DNA of 64,000 bases from Undaria pinnatifida (taxonomy: Eukaryota > Sar > Phaeophyceae > Laminariales > Alariaceae), in contig JABAKD010000020.1 of assembly GCA_012845835.1 (NCBI GenBank), positions 15,474,306 through 15,538,305 on the forward strand. The letters are read 5' to 3'. Position numbers and translations under genes: made by a program. The notes under the pieces were generated by a model. It had not been told where the DNA came from. It ran no database searches and was given only the letters and a program-made list of their open reading frames with translations. Shown here piece after piece: positions 48,789 through 60,700 of the stretch (positions are counted from its first letter, which is position 1; every line of letters starts with the position of its first letter).

Positions 48789-51700
48789 GTTCGTGTGTAT
48801 ACGCAGACGGTTCAAAGCCCCAACAACTCGCTCGGTGCATGTCGATGTGGAGCTTCCGTTGAATGTGTCTGGCCTTGCATATTCTCGCTGCAAAAAACGG
48901 TACTGATACGTACAGACCTTGGTGTTCGTACGACCCGTACTTGATCTAACTTACGCCTGCCATCCAACAAATCTCAACCTGGGGTATCGCGGTTATTGCG
49001 GTCGTGGTGCCTCGCCAGAGGCCAAAGGCCCCACACAAATGCAGCAGCCTTGCAGCAATGGCAGTTTAAAAAAACCACGCAAACCAGTAGTGTTAGTAGC
49101 GATCTGGCCTTCGCATGTTGCTATCGTGGTAGCGCGCAGGGTTTGCAGCAAGCTGCGAAGAAGCAACACATACTATTATGTCGTCGTCGCAAAGCTGTCA
49201 GTTGTCACGACCAAACCACCGCTCGTGCCTTGAAGTCGTCCATCTCCGCGTTCGGCAGTCGCTCGTTCCGCCTGCGGACAAATCGAACATCACCAAATTC
49301 CGCGGCAAGTATCAGCTGTGCTGCCGGCGTCCTTCTTCAGCTGTTACGAATAACGTTATGGCACGACTACTATCATAAGACTTCCTGCAACCGGTATTTG
49401 TTACGTATGATACTACAAATAGAACAAATGAAAAACATAGGCTTCAGCTGTGAGATCGACCAAAACGGTTGTGTGTGGTGGTTGTATTTGATCAAAACTC
49501 GGCTTTACAAGCTGCGTGTGACACTGCGATCGCGCGTGTTACGGGGTGTGTATACCAGGCCTCGTTTGCCAGCTTCTCTCGGCCGCCGCTGGCGTTTTCT
49601 CACGCTGCCCACTACCTGAGGCCCGCCGGTACACTAGGGCGCACGGTTGGGTCCCGGCCAGATTCCGTGGCCTTGTGCGCTGGCTCTTTTTTCAACGGGA
49701 TTGCGTTCCGCCTCGCCGAGCCGCGCAGGACACGATCGAAACTAACGCCGTTCGGCTTATCTGTTACTTTTTTGGCTCTGTGCTGCTGTGCCTGAATCGC
49801 GCATCACACTTCCCTTCAAGCCCTGTTGTTGCCGGCAGCCACGGCGACACAACAGCAGGCGCGCTTCAAACTTCTCCTTTTGTGACACCCGTGGGTGGTT
49901 TTCTGCGTACGCGTGTGTACGCGTGTGTGCGTGCGCGTTGCGTGTGCGTGTACGTTCCATACCATCCTATGTCCTATGGATAGCAACACAATATGACGTC
50001 GTCTCAGAGCGATGCAATTGGTTTCGTTTTCGGAAGACCGTGGATGTCCGACCGTGGATGCCACGCGGGGCGAAGGACAATAGAATCGTGCTATTTTTTA
50101 TTTTGGAGTTTCAGAAGCAGCCGCGCAGCATCTCTTTCAACGTACCCCCCCCCCCTCCTCAAATATCACCTGCCAGGGCAGTGCAATTGGTTTTGTTTTG
50201 GGCAGACCGTGGATGCCACGCAATGCGAAAGACGATGGGAACTCCCTATTTTCCTTGAGTTTCAACAGCAACCGCGGCGCCCTGTCTCAACATCTCTCTC
50301 CCTCCCCCCCCCCCCCCCCACGCTCTCAATCTCTCGTGTTGTTCGCCCCCCCACGCCCCCTTTCCACTCCCCTCCCCCCGCCCCTTTGTCCATGATCCCC
50401 CTACCTCTCGAACATTGGCCGTCGTGCAGACGAGCCGAAGTCCTTCGTCCGGAGGGACCGTCTGGCCGCGATGGAAGGGCCCGCACAGGAGCGCTGGAAG
50501 GCCGACAAGATTTTCGAGACCAAGGCGGAGTTCAACGAGGACGGCTCCGCCAAGGATAAGTTTATGGTGACGTTCCCGTACCCGTACATGAACGGGCGCC
50601 TCCACCTCGGGCACGCCTACTCCATGAGCAAGGTGCGCTATTCGGATACGTGCTTCAAGTTGAACTTGCCGTGAGCAAGGCGCGCTTGCTGGTTACCGTG
50701 TGTAATTGAAGTTGCCACTTGCAAGGTGCGCTTATTTTGTGACAAGAAAGTAGTTGAAATGGCTGCTGTGCAACAAAACCGCTTTATCTAAGCGAAAATC
50801 GCCATTCGCGAACTCCACGCACTATTAGTGTTTTTCTACCCCGGCCAAAGTTATCCTACATAGACCCTACACCCCAGGGGGAAATTGATGGCATTTTTTC
50901 CGTACCGTTGCGTGAACGGACGCCGCCTCCACCTCGGGCACGCGCACACCATGAGCGAGGTGCGCCTTTGGGTGACACTCTTGGAGTTTCTATAGAGATG
51001 CGTTCCATGAGCAAGGTGCGGTTCTTGTTGGTTACTATTAGTGGCATTTGCTGCTGTGAAACCCATTTCCGGCTGCAAAAAATTGTCTTTGCTGTATTTC
51101 CAAGCAGTTTGACTCCCGAAACGTGGAGGCGGGCTGCAAGAAATGATCCTTTTTAAGCCCACGCATTTTGGTGCTCGAAACGTGGAGGCGTGCTGCGAAA
51201 AGTAATCCTCAAGTTAATTCCAAGCATTGTGGTGCCCAAAATGTGCAGAGGCGTGCTGAAAAAAAAACATCCTTATGTTAATTCCAAGCACTTTGGTGCT
51301 CGAAACCTGGAGGCGTGCTGCGAAAAGTTGCCCTTACGTTGCGTAAATTCCAAGCATTTTATTGCCCGAAACGGGCAGAGGCTTGCTACAACAAATGATC
51401 CTTACGTTGGTTCCAAGCCTTTTTGGTGCCCGAAACGTGGAGGCGTGCTGCAAAAAATTATCCTTGGGTTAATTCCAATAATTTTGGCGCCCGTAATATG
51501 GAGGCATTCCCAAAAGATATTCCTCCATTTTTCTTTACTCTCAAGTAGTATTTTTGTATTTCCCACCCGACGTCTGAACGCCAACATACGCACTTGTTTC
51601 AGTAGCATTGCAGCAATCCTCATGCCCCCCCCCCGCCTTCGCCCTACCCCGTTGCACCCTCCCCCCCCCCCCCCCCAACAAGATAACACCGGCGTTTTTG

Positions 51701-54700
51701 CTCTCCTCTTTAACCCCCTCCCCGTCCTCTTCCCTACCCCGTGCCACCTCCCGCCCACCCCGAACGATTGGAAAACCAACACCGTTTCTTTTTTATTTCC
51801 GCCTTTGTTTTTTCATTCAGTGCGAGTTCGTGGTGCAGTACCAGAGGCTGAAGGGCAAGAACGCACTGTTTCCATTCGGATTCCACTGCACCGGCATGCC
51901 CATTCAGGCCGCCGCCAACAGGCTCAAGGCGGAGATCACCAAGTGAGAGTAGGGGGGATGGGCGGGGCGGGGCTAGGCTGGGGGGTGGTTAGGGGTTGAG
52001 GGTTGGGGTGGACGGGGTGGGGAAGGAGGAGAAGAGTGTGATAGGGCAAACAGGCGTTTTTTCGTGTTTGTCTGTTTCTCTAGGATTTTACTGGTGTGGC
52101 TCTCGCCACTGAGCACGATTAATTAATCCTTTTTATTTTATTTTTTTCCCAATTTTTTTTTTTGGTCAGCGCCATTTCTTATCGCCAAGTTTCTTAGCTT
52201 CGCCGTCATTGTGTTATCGTTGTCTTACCCGGGTGTTTATTGATTGTGCCATCCCCAAATTTTACGGTAGTGCGGCGTCTAAATATTTACCGGGTAATTA
52301 TGTCGTCAAATCCCTGTTAATGCTTCCGTTCTTGGCCGTTTTTTGTTTTAGCTCCCTGTTTTTTGTCTTGTTTTGTTTTTCGTTGCTCTCGTCCGTTTGT
52401 GTTTTTCTTGAGGAAGGTTCGGCTGCCCGCCTAACTTTAACACAGCGGGTGAGGAGAAGCGAAAGTCCGACGAAGCGGCTAAACCCGATGACAAAGAGGT
52501 AAGACCGGGTGGCGTGTTTGAAGGGGGAAGGGTGTACTCATTGCGTGAGTAGTCGTAGTCGTATGACCATAGACCCTCGCGTCCCTATCATTCAATGCCG
52601 GGAAGGAGCACATCGGGTTTTACACCGACCAGACTGGCATCGCGTGCGCCAAGCGTGAAACGCCGTGAGGTGTTCGGCGACGAGTCGCATGGAGGGTGAG
52701 CTGCATCCTACGAAGAACCTCTCCGCTTGTGAGGCGGACTTCGGCACCTTGCGCGCACTTTCTTGCATGTGGATGGCAGCTTCGATATATACCTGGTATA
52801 TATATATTTCTTGCGGGTGTGCTTTTACTTCGAAGTAGATGGTTGTCTTGAGCCCTTGTGTAACCCGGGTATGACGGCATAAACAGCTGCGGTATATTTT
52901 TCAATGTGTATTTTTCATTGTAGTTAAGCCAATGATAAGTGGGATCTTAACTGCCGTGTGTTGTGAGCCCGCCGAAAAAACAAGCGCAGCACTATGGCCC
53001 CGCCAACAACATTACGCCATGAGCAAGATTTATCGTGACACCGGCCTTGAGCCATGCTACCTAAAACATGACCAGGAGGGCTGCGGAGAAGAAGGGGGGG
53101 GACGGTAATACCCCCGCCCCCGTTTGATACCGCCGTCGTTTGCACTACGTATCCCCCCTGAACCATCCAGTACAATACTTAACAGGTTTGTGTGGAGTGA
53201 CCTCCCCCCCCCCCTCAATAATGCCTTCGTTTTCGCTACGTATCCCCCCTGAACCATACTATACAATACATAACCAGGTGGCTGTGGAGGAGAAGGGGGA
53301 GGGCGGGAAGATCACCCCCCCCTTTGACAATGCCATCGTTTTCACTACTTAGGTATCCCCCCTGAACCGTACAATGCAATACGTTACCAGGTGGCCGTAG
53401 AATGACCCCCCCCCCCCCCCTTCAAGGTTGCCATCGTGTTCACTGCATGTACGTATCCCCCATGACCCATACAATACACTACATAACCAGGTGGCTGTGG
53501 AGAAGAAGGGGAAAGGCGGGAAGACCAAGCTCGTTGCGAAGACGGGAGGGGCGGAGGTTCGGCAGTGGGACATCATGAAGATGATGGTAGCAGGCGAGGG
53601 AGAGAACGAGGGAGGGAAAGAGGGATGGGGGGGGAAAGGGAGGGACGGAGGGACGGGGGGGAAGCGGGGAGGGAGGGACGGAAGGGATGGGGGGGAGAGA
53701 GGGACGGAAATAGTGGGGGGGGGGGGAGCGAGGGAGGGGGGGCGGAGGGAAGCCGCTGCTCTGTTCGCAGGAAACAGTAGGAAACGCAACAGCAGTCGTC
53801 GAGATAGCAAAGTCAGCTATTCTTTTTTTTTTGTTATACAGTTAAGATACATGTACAGATATACATTTGCTCTTTCTCGGCCGTTCGCAAATGATCCAAC
53901 CCAGCCCCAACCCAGCCCCAACCCAAACACCGCACCAATGATCACCAATGAACAAACTACACGACCCGCAGAGGACGAGATCCCTAGCTTCACGGACCCG
54001 ATGAAGTGGCTCCAGTACTTCCCTCCCCGGGGCCGCGACGACATGCACAAGTTCGGGACTGCGGTGGACTGGAGGCGGTCTTTCGTGACGACCTCGGTCA
54101 ACCCTTACTACGACAGCTTCGTACGGTGGCAGTTCAACACCCTCAAGGTCTGACACATCTGCTGACGCGTTTTGAAAACAATGCCAACAAAATCGAGAGA
54201 AAATTGGAACAAGAACATGTCGAGAAATAGGGTTGAAAAAAAAATGCAGTTCAACACCGTCAAGGATATTGATTTATGTGGGAAGCGTCTCTTTTTTGTT
54301 TGAAAAATCTGATGGCAGGCTTTTGAAAAGAATGCCAACAAAATCGAGAGAAATTGGAAAAAAATATGGGGGGGGGGCAAAAGGGGTTAAAAATATAAAA
54401 TTGCAGTTCTACACCCTCAAGGGTTTTGATTATTGTGGGAAGCATGTCTTTTCGGTTGTTCACAGTCAAATGGTATCAAAAGCGTAAAGGAAAGTGTAGC
54501 ATACGAAGTGTTTAGGTTTCGTGTAAAAAATACACTGTTTCTATACGTATGGCAAGCTTTCTCGCCGGCGGCCGAGGGTTTTATCTCGCCCTTCCGGCTG
54601 CGGGGCAAGCAAGGGGGCCTTCAGTACATTACGACCCATGTCTGGATCCCGGCAGAGCTCCGTGGTGCGTGCTATGAACATTCAATGCCGCCGCTGAGCT

Positions 54701-57700
54701 GACTCTTTTTGCTCGAGGTTGCGGTCCGCCTCGCTGAGCCGAGTAGGTGCATGGAAAACCCCATATTTGTTTTCGTTCTTTTATGTTAATGGCCCGCTTC
54801 GCTCTCACGTTTTTTATGATCTCCGCTCCCCCGCCCGCTGTGCAACATCATCGGTCCTAAAACAAATTCCCTGCTGTCTGATACGACACAGCAGCAACAG
54901 CAGCAGCACTCCCTGTAACAGACACAACGTTGCTCTGTGTGTGTATGTGTGTGCGCTTCTGTGTGTGTGTGAGTGGAGCGTGTGCTGTCATGAAACGATC
55001 ACACAACGACCGGTGTTTTTTTTTTTTTACTAAGGCAGCTGCTCAGCCTCGCAGCCACAAAATCGGCATTCAGCAGTACGGCAAGCAGCGGTACGACGGC
55101 AGCCGTGCTCCAAGCTCTTTTTCTCGCCTCTTGTGCCAGTGGTCGCGGTGTGTATGTGTGTGGTTGGTGCCCAGCAGCAGGTGATCTAACCACGACAACG
55201 TGTTCGCGTCCAACATTACAACAACCCAACACACATACATACATCGTCGGGTCTCATACCGGGGACACGAAGCATACAGCAGCAGCACAAGCAGTAGCTC
55301 ATGCATATCATTGGAAGTCCTGTGTTTCCCCCTTCTGGATTTTCGACGTTCCCCCCCGCATATCAAATCAACCCAACCCCAGAGGGACACGACACCTTGT
55401 ATGTACATTTTGTCTAATTACAGCAGTAATTACCTACAGTAAATACCCCAGAAGAATGGGGGGTAGAAAAAATGGAAGTAGTATATAGAGAATACCATGG
55501 TACCCCAGAAGAAAGTTGAAAAACTACTCCGAAGAAAGGAAAACAATACATTACGTCCAATTACCGCAGTAATTACCGATAGTAAATACCCCAGAAGAAT
55601 GGGGGAAAAAACTAAATGGAAATATGAAATGGAGAATACCCCAAAAGAAAATAAAAAACTACTCAGAAGAATGGAAAACAATACACACGTCTAATTACCG
55701 CAGTAATTACCGATAGTAAATATCCCAGAAGAAAGGGTGGGGGGGGAAATGGAAATATGAAATCGAGAATACTCCAGAAGAAAATCGAAAAACTACTCAG
55801 AAGGAAGGAAAAAATTGATAGCTTTATTGATTGAAAAAAAGGTTGTCGTGTCGTTGCTCAGGCGAACGGCAAGGTCAAGTTCGGGAAGCGCGCGAACGTG
55901 TACAGTGTGCTGGACGGACAGGTCTGCGCGGACCACGACCGCGCCTCGGGGGAGGGGGTCGGTCCTCAGGAGTACACCCTCATCAAGCTCAGGGTGCTCG
56001 AGCTCAAGGCGAGTCGAAGGTTGGAGGGTGGGGGACTGCCAGACGGAGCTTTTTTTTTGTTTTTCCCCTCCTGCCAAAAAGTATCCCGCAGTAAGTCCAG
56101 GTAACTTAAGGAGAGTTTTGTTTCTATTGCAAACCCACGGTGAGTAAGCAATGCGGGAAAATGGAAGCGGGGGCGGAGGGGGGATGGGGGGCACTATTTT
56201 TCTTGTGCTTGCCTTACTCGTTTGAGCGTTTGACCGCGCATCCCTTTTGAGGCGAAGGGGGCACGGTTCCTGCTCCTAATAGAAACACCCCCCAACATTG
56301 AAACACTTTCTTCCTTATGTTATATGACCAAAAAAAACGATACCTGGTATAATCTTATCTTCTTCCTCTTTGGCCGTCTGTGGCCACCATCAATCTCCTA
56401 TGATCGTGAGCGGGGGGGGGGGGGGGGGGGGCGAGGGGGAGGGGGGAAGGGGGGGTACCGGTAGTTGGATGCTTTCCCACCAGATACCACCAGGCGCCTT
56501 GTACTAGGTTTTCCTTATTTTACTCAACCATGAAGAGCTTACCCTTGCTGCTCTGCTACGGGCGGTATATAGCTATGCTAACCGCCGGAATAACTCTTTT
56601 TTGTTCGTTTTTCAGGGCAAGCTTACGGCGTTGGAGGGTAAGGATGTCTTCCTCGTCCCCGCCACCCTTCGACCCGAGACTATGTACGGCCAGACGAACT
56701 GCTTCGTGCTGCCGGAGGGGGACTATGGGGCGTACGAGGTGATGTGGACGGCGTTTGTTTTTTTGCGGGGGGGGGGGGAGGGGGGGGCTGAGGGCTAACA
56801 AATCGGGCTCCGGTGTACGTGCAATGGAAGACGTTTTCTTGTGGCGGGGGGAGGGGGGGGGGGTTTCCCTGGATACTTGAGACCATTTCTTGTCACGGCG
56901 AGCTACTCGTATGTATCTTGCAACTACAGGTGGGTGCTTGCTTCCTTGCCTACAGGCCTTTTTTGTTTTCGTTTTTGGTGTTTTTTTTCATGCTTTTTGC
57001 ACTTTCTTGGTTCTTCTTTTTGTTTTTGTTTTTGATGTTTTTTTTCCTGTTCCGCCTATAGAACATCATGTTTTACTTGCGTTATTTCGTTTTTTGTTTT
57101 TGTTTTGTGCTAATTATTCAATTTGTTTTTCTCCTCTTTGATTCTTGGTTGATGTGCAGATGAAGGACGGAGCGGTGTTTGTGGTTTCGGCCCGCTCGGC
57201 CCGCGGGATGGCGCACCAGGACCTGACCAAAGACTGGGGCGTGACCGTCTGCCTCTTGGACGGGATCAAGGCGAGTCGCATTTACTCCACGCAGATCATA
57301 GTCATGAGCGAATACCAGATTCTAATTTTGGCAGCGCCAAGTAGCAGGGACCCCACTCGAGACCCATCCACAGGATACAAAATTCGATGAAGATCGACGA
57401 GCGCACTTAATCTAATAGTTTAAATAGTCGGGATGCTGAATGAACCCTATGCGCGATAAAAGTGAAGGCAAGTACCGGGGGGGGAGGAGAAGGGAAGACA
57501 CCAGTCTGTTGACCACGGCTTTTTGTCCGGAAGGTCGCTGAGGGTAGAAGCTCTTTTCACGAGTCAACCTAGCGAGTTAAAGTGATGATAAAATGAAAAA
57601 CGTAATTATTCAAATTGTGGAAAGAGTCCACCAACGTACATAAGTTGATGACAGCTGGAAATTAGAAATACCCAGGGCTTTTCACCGATGGGATAGATTA

Positions 57701-60700
57701 CTTCTACAGGGTCACATTGGGTCAGGGTGACCCGACCCGACCCGTGATATCTGGAAAGTTCCTGACCCGACCCGACCCGGCCGGACCCGACCCGACCCGA
57801 CCCGCCTCGACCCGACCCGTGATATCTAGAAAGCTCCTGACCCGACCCGACCCGACCCGACCCGACCCGACCCGACCCGACCCGACCCGACCCGACCCGA
57901 CCCGACCCGACCCGACCCGACCCGACCCGACCCGACCCGACCCGACCCGACCCGACCCGACCCGACCCGACCCGACCCGACCCGACCCGGCCCGGCCCGG
58001 CCCGACCCGACTCGTGATATCTGGAAAGCTCCTGACCCGACCCGACTCGACCAGACCCGACCCGACCCGTGATATCTGGAAAGCTCCAGACCCGACCCGA
58101 CCCGACCCGACCCAACCCGACGCGACCTGACCCGATCCGACCAGTGGTATCTGGAAAGCTCCTGAGCCGACCCGACCCATGATAACTGGAAAGCTCTTGA
58201 CCCGACCCGACCCGATCGACCCGTGAGATTTCGAACATCTCCTGATCCGACCCTACTCGACCGGCGAAGCTATTGAAAAAATCTTGACCTAACCAGGGGG
58301 GCGGGCATGATCCGTGAAGAGTCCTGTGAATACCCTTCTGCTCAAGTTCCCTCGTAGCAACAGCTTATGCTCTGTTTTAGGGATATGCTACCGATTAGGG
58401 GACGAAGTACTCGGGAATAAGAGGGTATTTTTAGTCCAAGTAGGATCACACGTAATGAAGTAGAGGGATGCACGTTGTCGAATGCTTTCAGTCAGCGCTG
58501 ACTCTATTAGGCTAGGCTACGACTACTATGTAGTACCCTGCCCCTCTTCCCCCCCTTGCGTGTTTGGCTGGAAAGCCTTCAGAGTATTGTGTCGACCTCA
58601 TGGGGCTCCCGCTGAGCGTCCCGGACTCCCGAGTACCACAAGGTTCCCGCGCCGCCAATGATAAGATGGACCTCCCCCCGCCCACCCCCCTCCTCCCTGT
58701 CGCCTGTACAATGACTGGAAACCCCTCAGGGTAACGCCCTCATGAGACTTCCGCTGAGCGCCTCGAGTTCCGAGTACTACACGGCGTACGCACTGCTAAC
58801 GATAAAACAGACCCCCCCGTCCCCCCGCCCCCCTCCTCCCTGTCGCCTGTACAATAACTGGAAATCCTTCAGGGTAACGACCTCATGGGACTTCCGCTGA
58901 GCGCCCCGAACTCTGAGTACGAAACGGTGTACGTGCTGCCACTGCTGACCATCTCTATGGGAAAGGGGACTGGGGTGGTGACGTCGGTGCCGTCTGACGC
59001 TCCCGATGACTATGCGGCGCTGCTGGAGCTCAAGGACAAGCCGACTTTCCGGGCGAAGTTCGGGCTGGAGGACCACATGGTCATGCCTTTTGAGGTGCGC
59101 GGTGGTTGGTGTGTGTGTTTGTGTGTGTTACGGGTTCAGCTGTTGGTGCGTTTTTGATGCCTTTTTGTGTTGTGTTGTGTTGTGTTTTGTGTTTTTTTGT
59201 GTTTGTTTGGTCGCTTGATTGTTGTAGTGGTGTGATTTGGTTTTCATTGCTTGGGTTTGTCGTGGTGGCGTTGACGGTGTTGGGGGCGGCGTTCTCGTTG
59301 TGGATGACGATGGTCCTCGTGTCCTGCATCTAGCCTCGTCGTGTGGAACCCCCCCCCCCCCCCCTCTCCCCGATCCTGCATCAACGCCCCCCCCCCCCCC
59401 CCCCCTCTTCCTCGCCGTGCCCCCCCCCCTGTGCATGAATGCCTCCTTGAATGTTAGGTGATCCCCATCATCGAGATCCCTGGGTACGGCAGCCTGAGCG
59501 CGAAGGTGATGTGCGAGAAGCTGAAGATCAAGAGCTGCAAGGAGGCTGACAAGCTCAAGAAGGCCAAGGAGGAGGTGAGAGCGGAGACCAACCCGCCTTC
59601 CCCCTCCGTCCCTCCCTCCCACAACAGGAGGGTACTGCTTTGTCATGCCCAGCCTCTCCCCCCATCCCTCCCTCCATCTCTCCCGCCGCTGCTGCTGCTT
59701 CTTGAGATTCGCGTTCCTTTTTTTTTTTGCTCGTTTAGTTGTTGTTTCCCCCCCTTTTTATTGCTCCAGTTTTTTTTCTTCTTTCTTACAGTTGTTTCTC
59801 GGTCGGTCGGTCGGTCGGTCGGTAGGTCGGTCGGTCGGTCAATCTATCCGGTTTTGCCTATCCGGTTTTGCCTTGGTTGCGTTCTCGGCAATAACCACAA
59901 TAACTACAACTTCAACCCCATAGGTTTACCTGAAAGGTTTCTACGAAGGCGTTATGCTCAAGGGATCGTGCGCCGGGGAGAAGGTGTGCGACGCGAAGGC
60001 GAAGGTCAGGCTGGAACTGATGGAGCGGCGCGAGGCACTGCCGTACTTCGAACCCGAGTCGCTCGTTCTCTCCAGGTGGCAATAGTAATATTAGCATTGC
60101 GGGTGATAGCAGTAAAAGTTATGTTACACACAGCGGCATGTGTCCCTATGATGCCCGACAGCTGGGAGCTCTGCAGGTCACAGCAGCAGGTATATTTCCA
60201 AGGATAGTGTCATACCTTGGTGGGTGCATCGTGTCCCTGAACGACCAGTGGTATCTGCTGCAAGGAGAGGAGGAGTAGGCCGGCTTTGTTCAGACCCATG
60301 TCGTCTCCCCGACTGCCGAAAATATTTGATTAACCCGAGATTATTATCCTGAAAATTTTGATCCCACGTACTGCTGTAGTCTCCCCGAATGCCCACATCA
60401 TTTTAATTTTCCCACAATATAGGGTCCCATATTTGTTGTATGTAATGAATTGTTTTGAAATGTATAACTAAAAACAATGATCCCACATGTTTTAAAGTAC
60501 CAGGTATGTTTTCGTATTTTATTATCACTGCTTTTTCTATCTAGCCCAACTATTAATTGTACGAGTTTTTACCCTCAGCCATGGCAACAGCTTATCCCGC
60601 CTGGTACGTGCGCGCATAGGGTCAAGCATTCCCACTTTGCACCTTTTGGTATGCTCGCCGATTTGCATCGAATTTCGCCGACTCACGCTCTCGCGCTTGC

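Noticed and set aside
50471-50674. LARS starting at the Met at 50471
   Set aside because: The conserved leader helix ([10 protein letters not shown]) lies upstream in the same exon, and exon 1 supplies a better start in matching phase.
53594-53971. Retention of LARS intron 5, since one frame is open from 53428 to 54153
   Set aside because: It would insert about 126 low-complexity residues in the catalytic core; removing it with the GC donor restores the family spacing exactly.
57606-58238. 210-codon Gly/Arg/Val/Ser frame and 137-codon Pro/Asp/Thr frame
   Set aside because: Translation of the CCCGA pentamer array; any frame of it is open.
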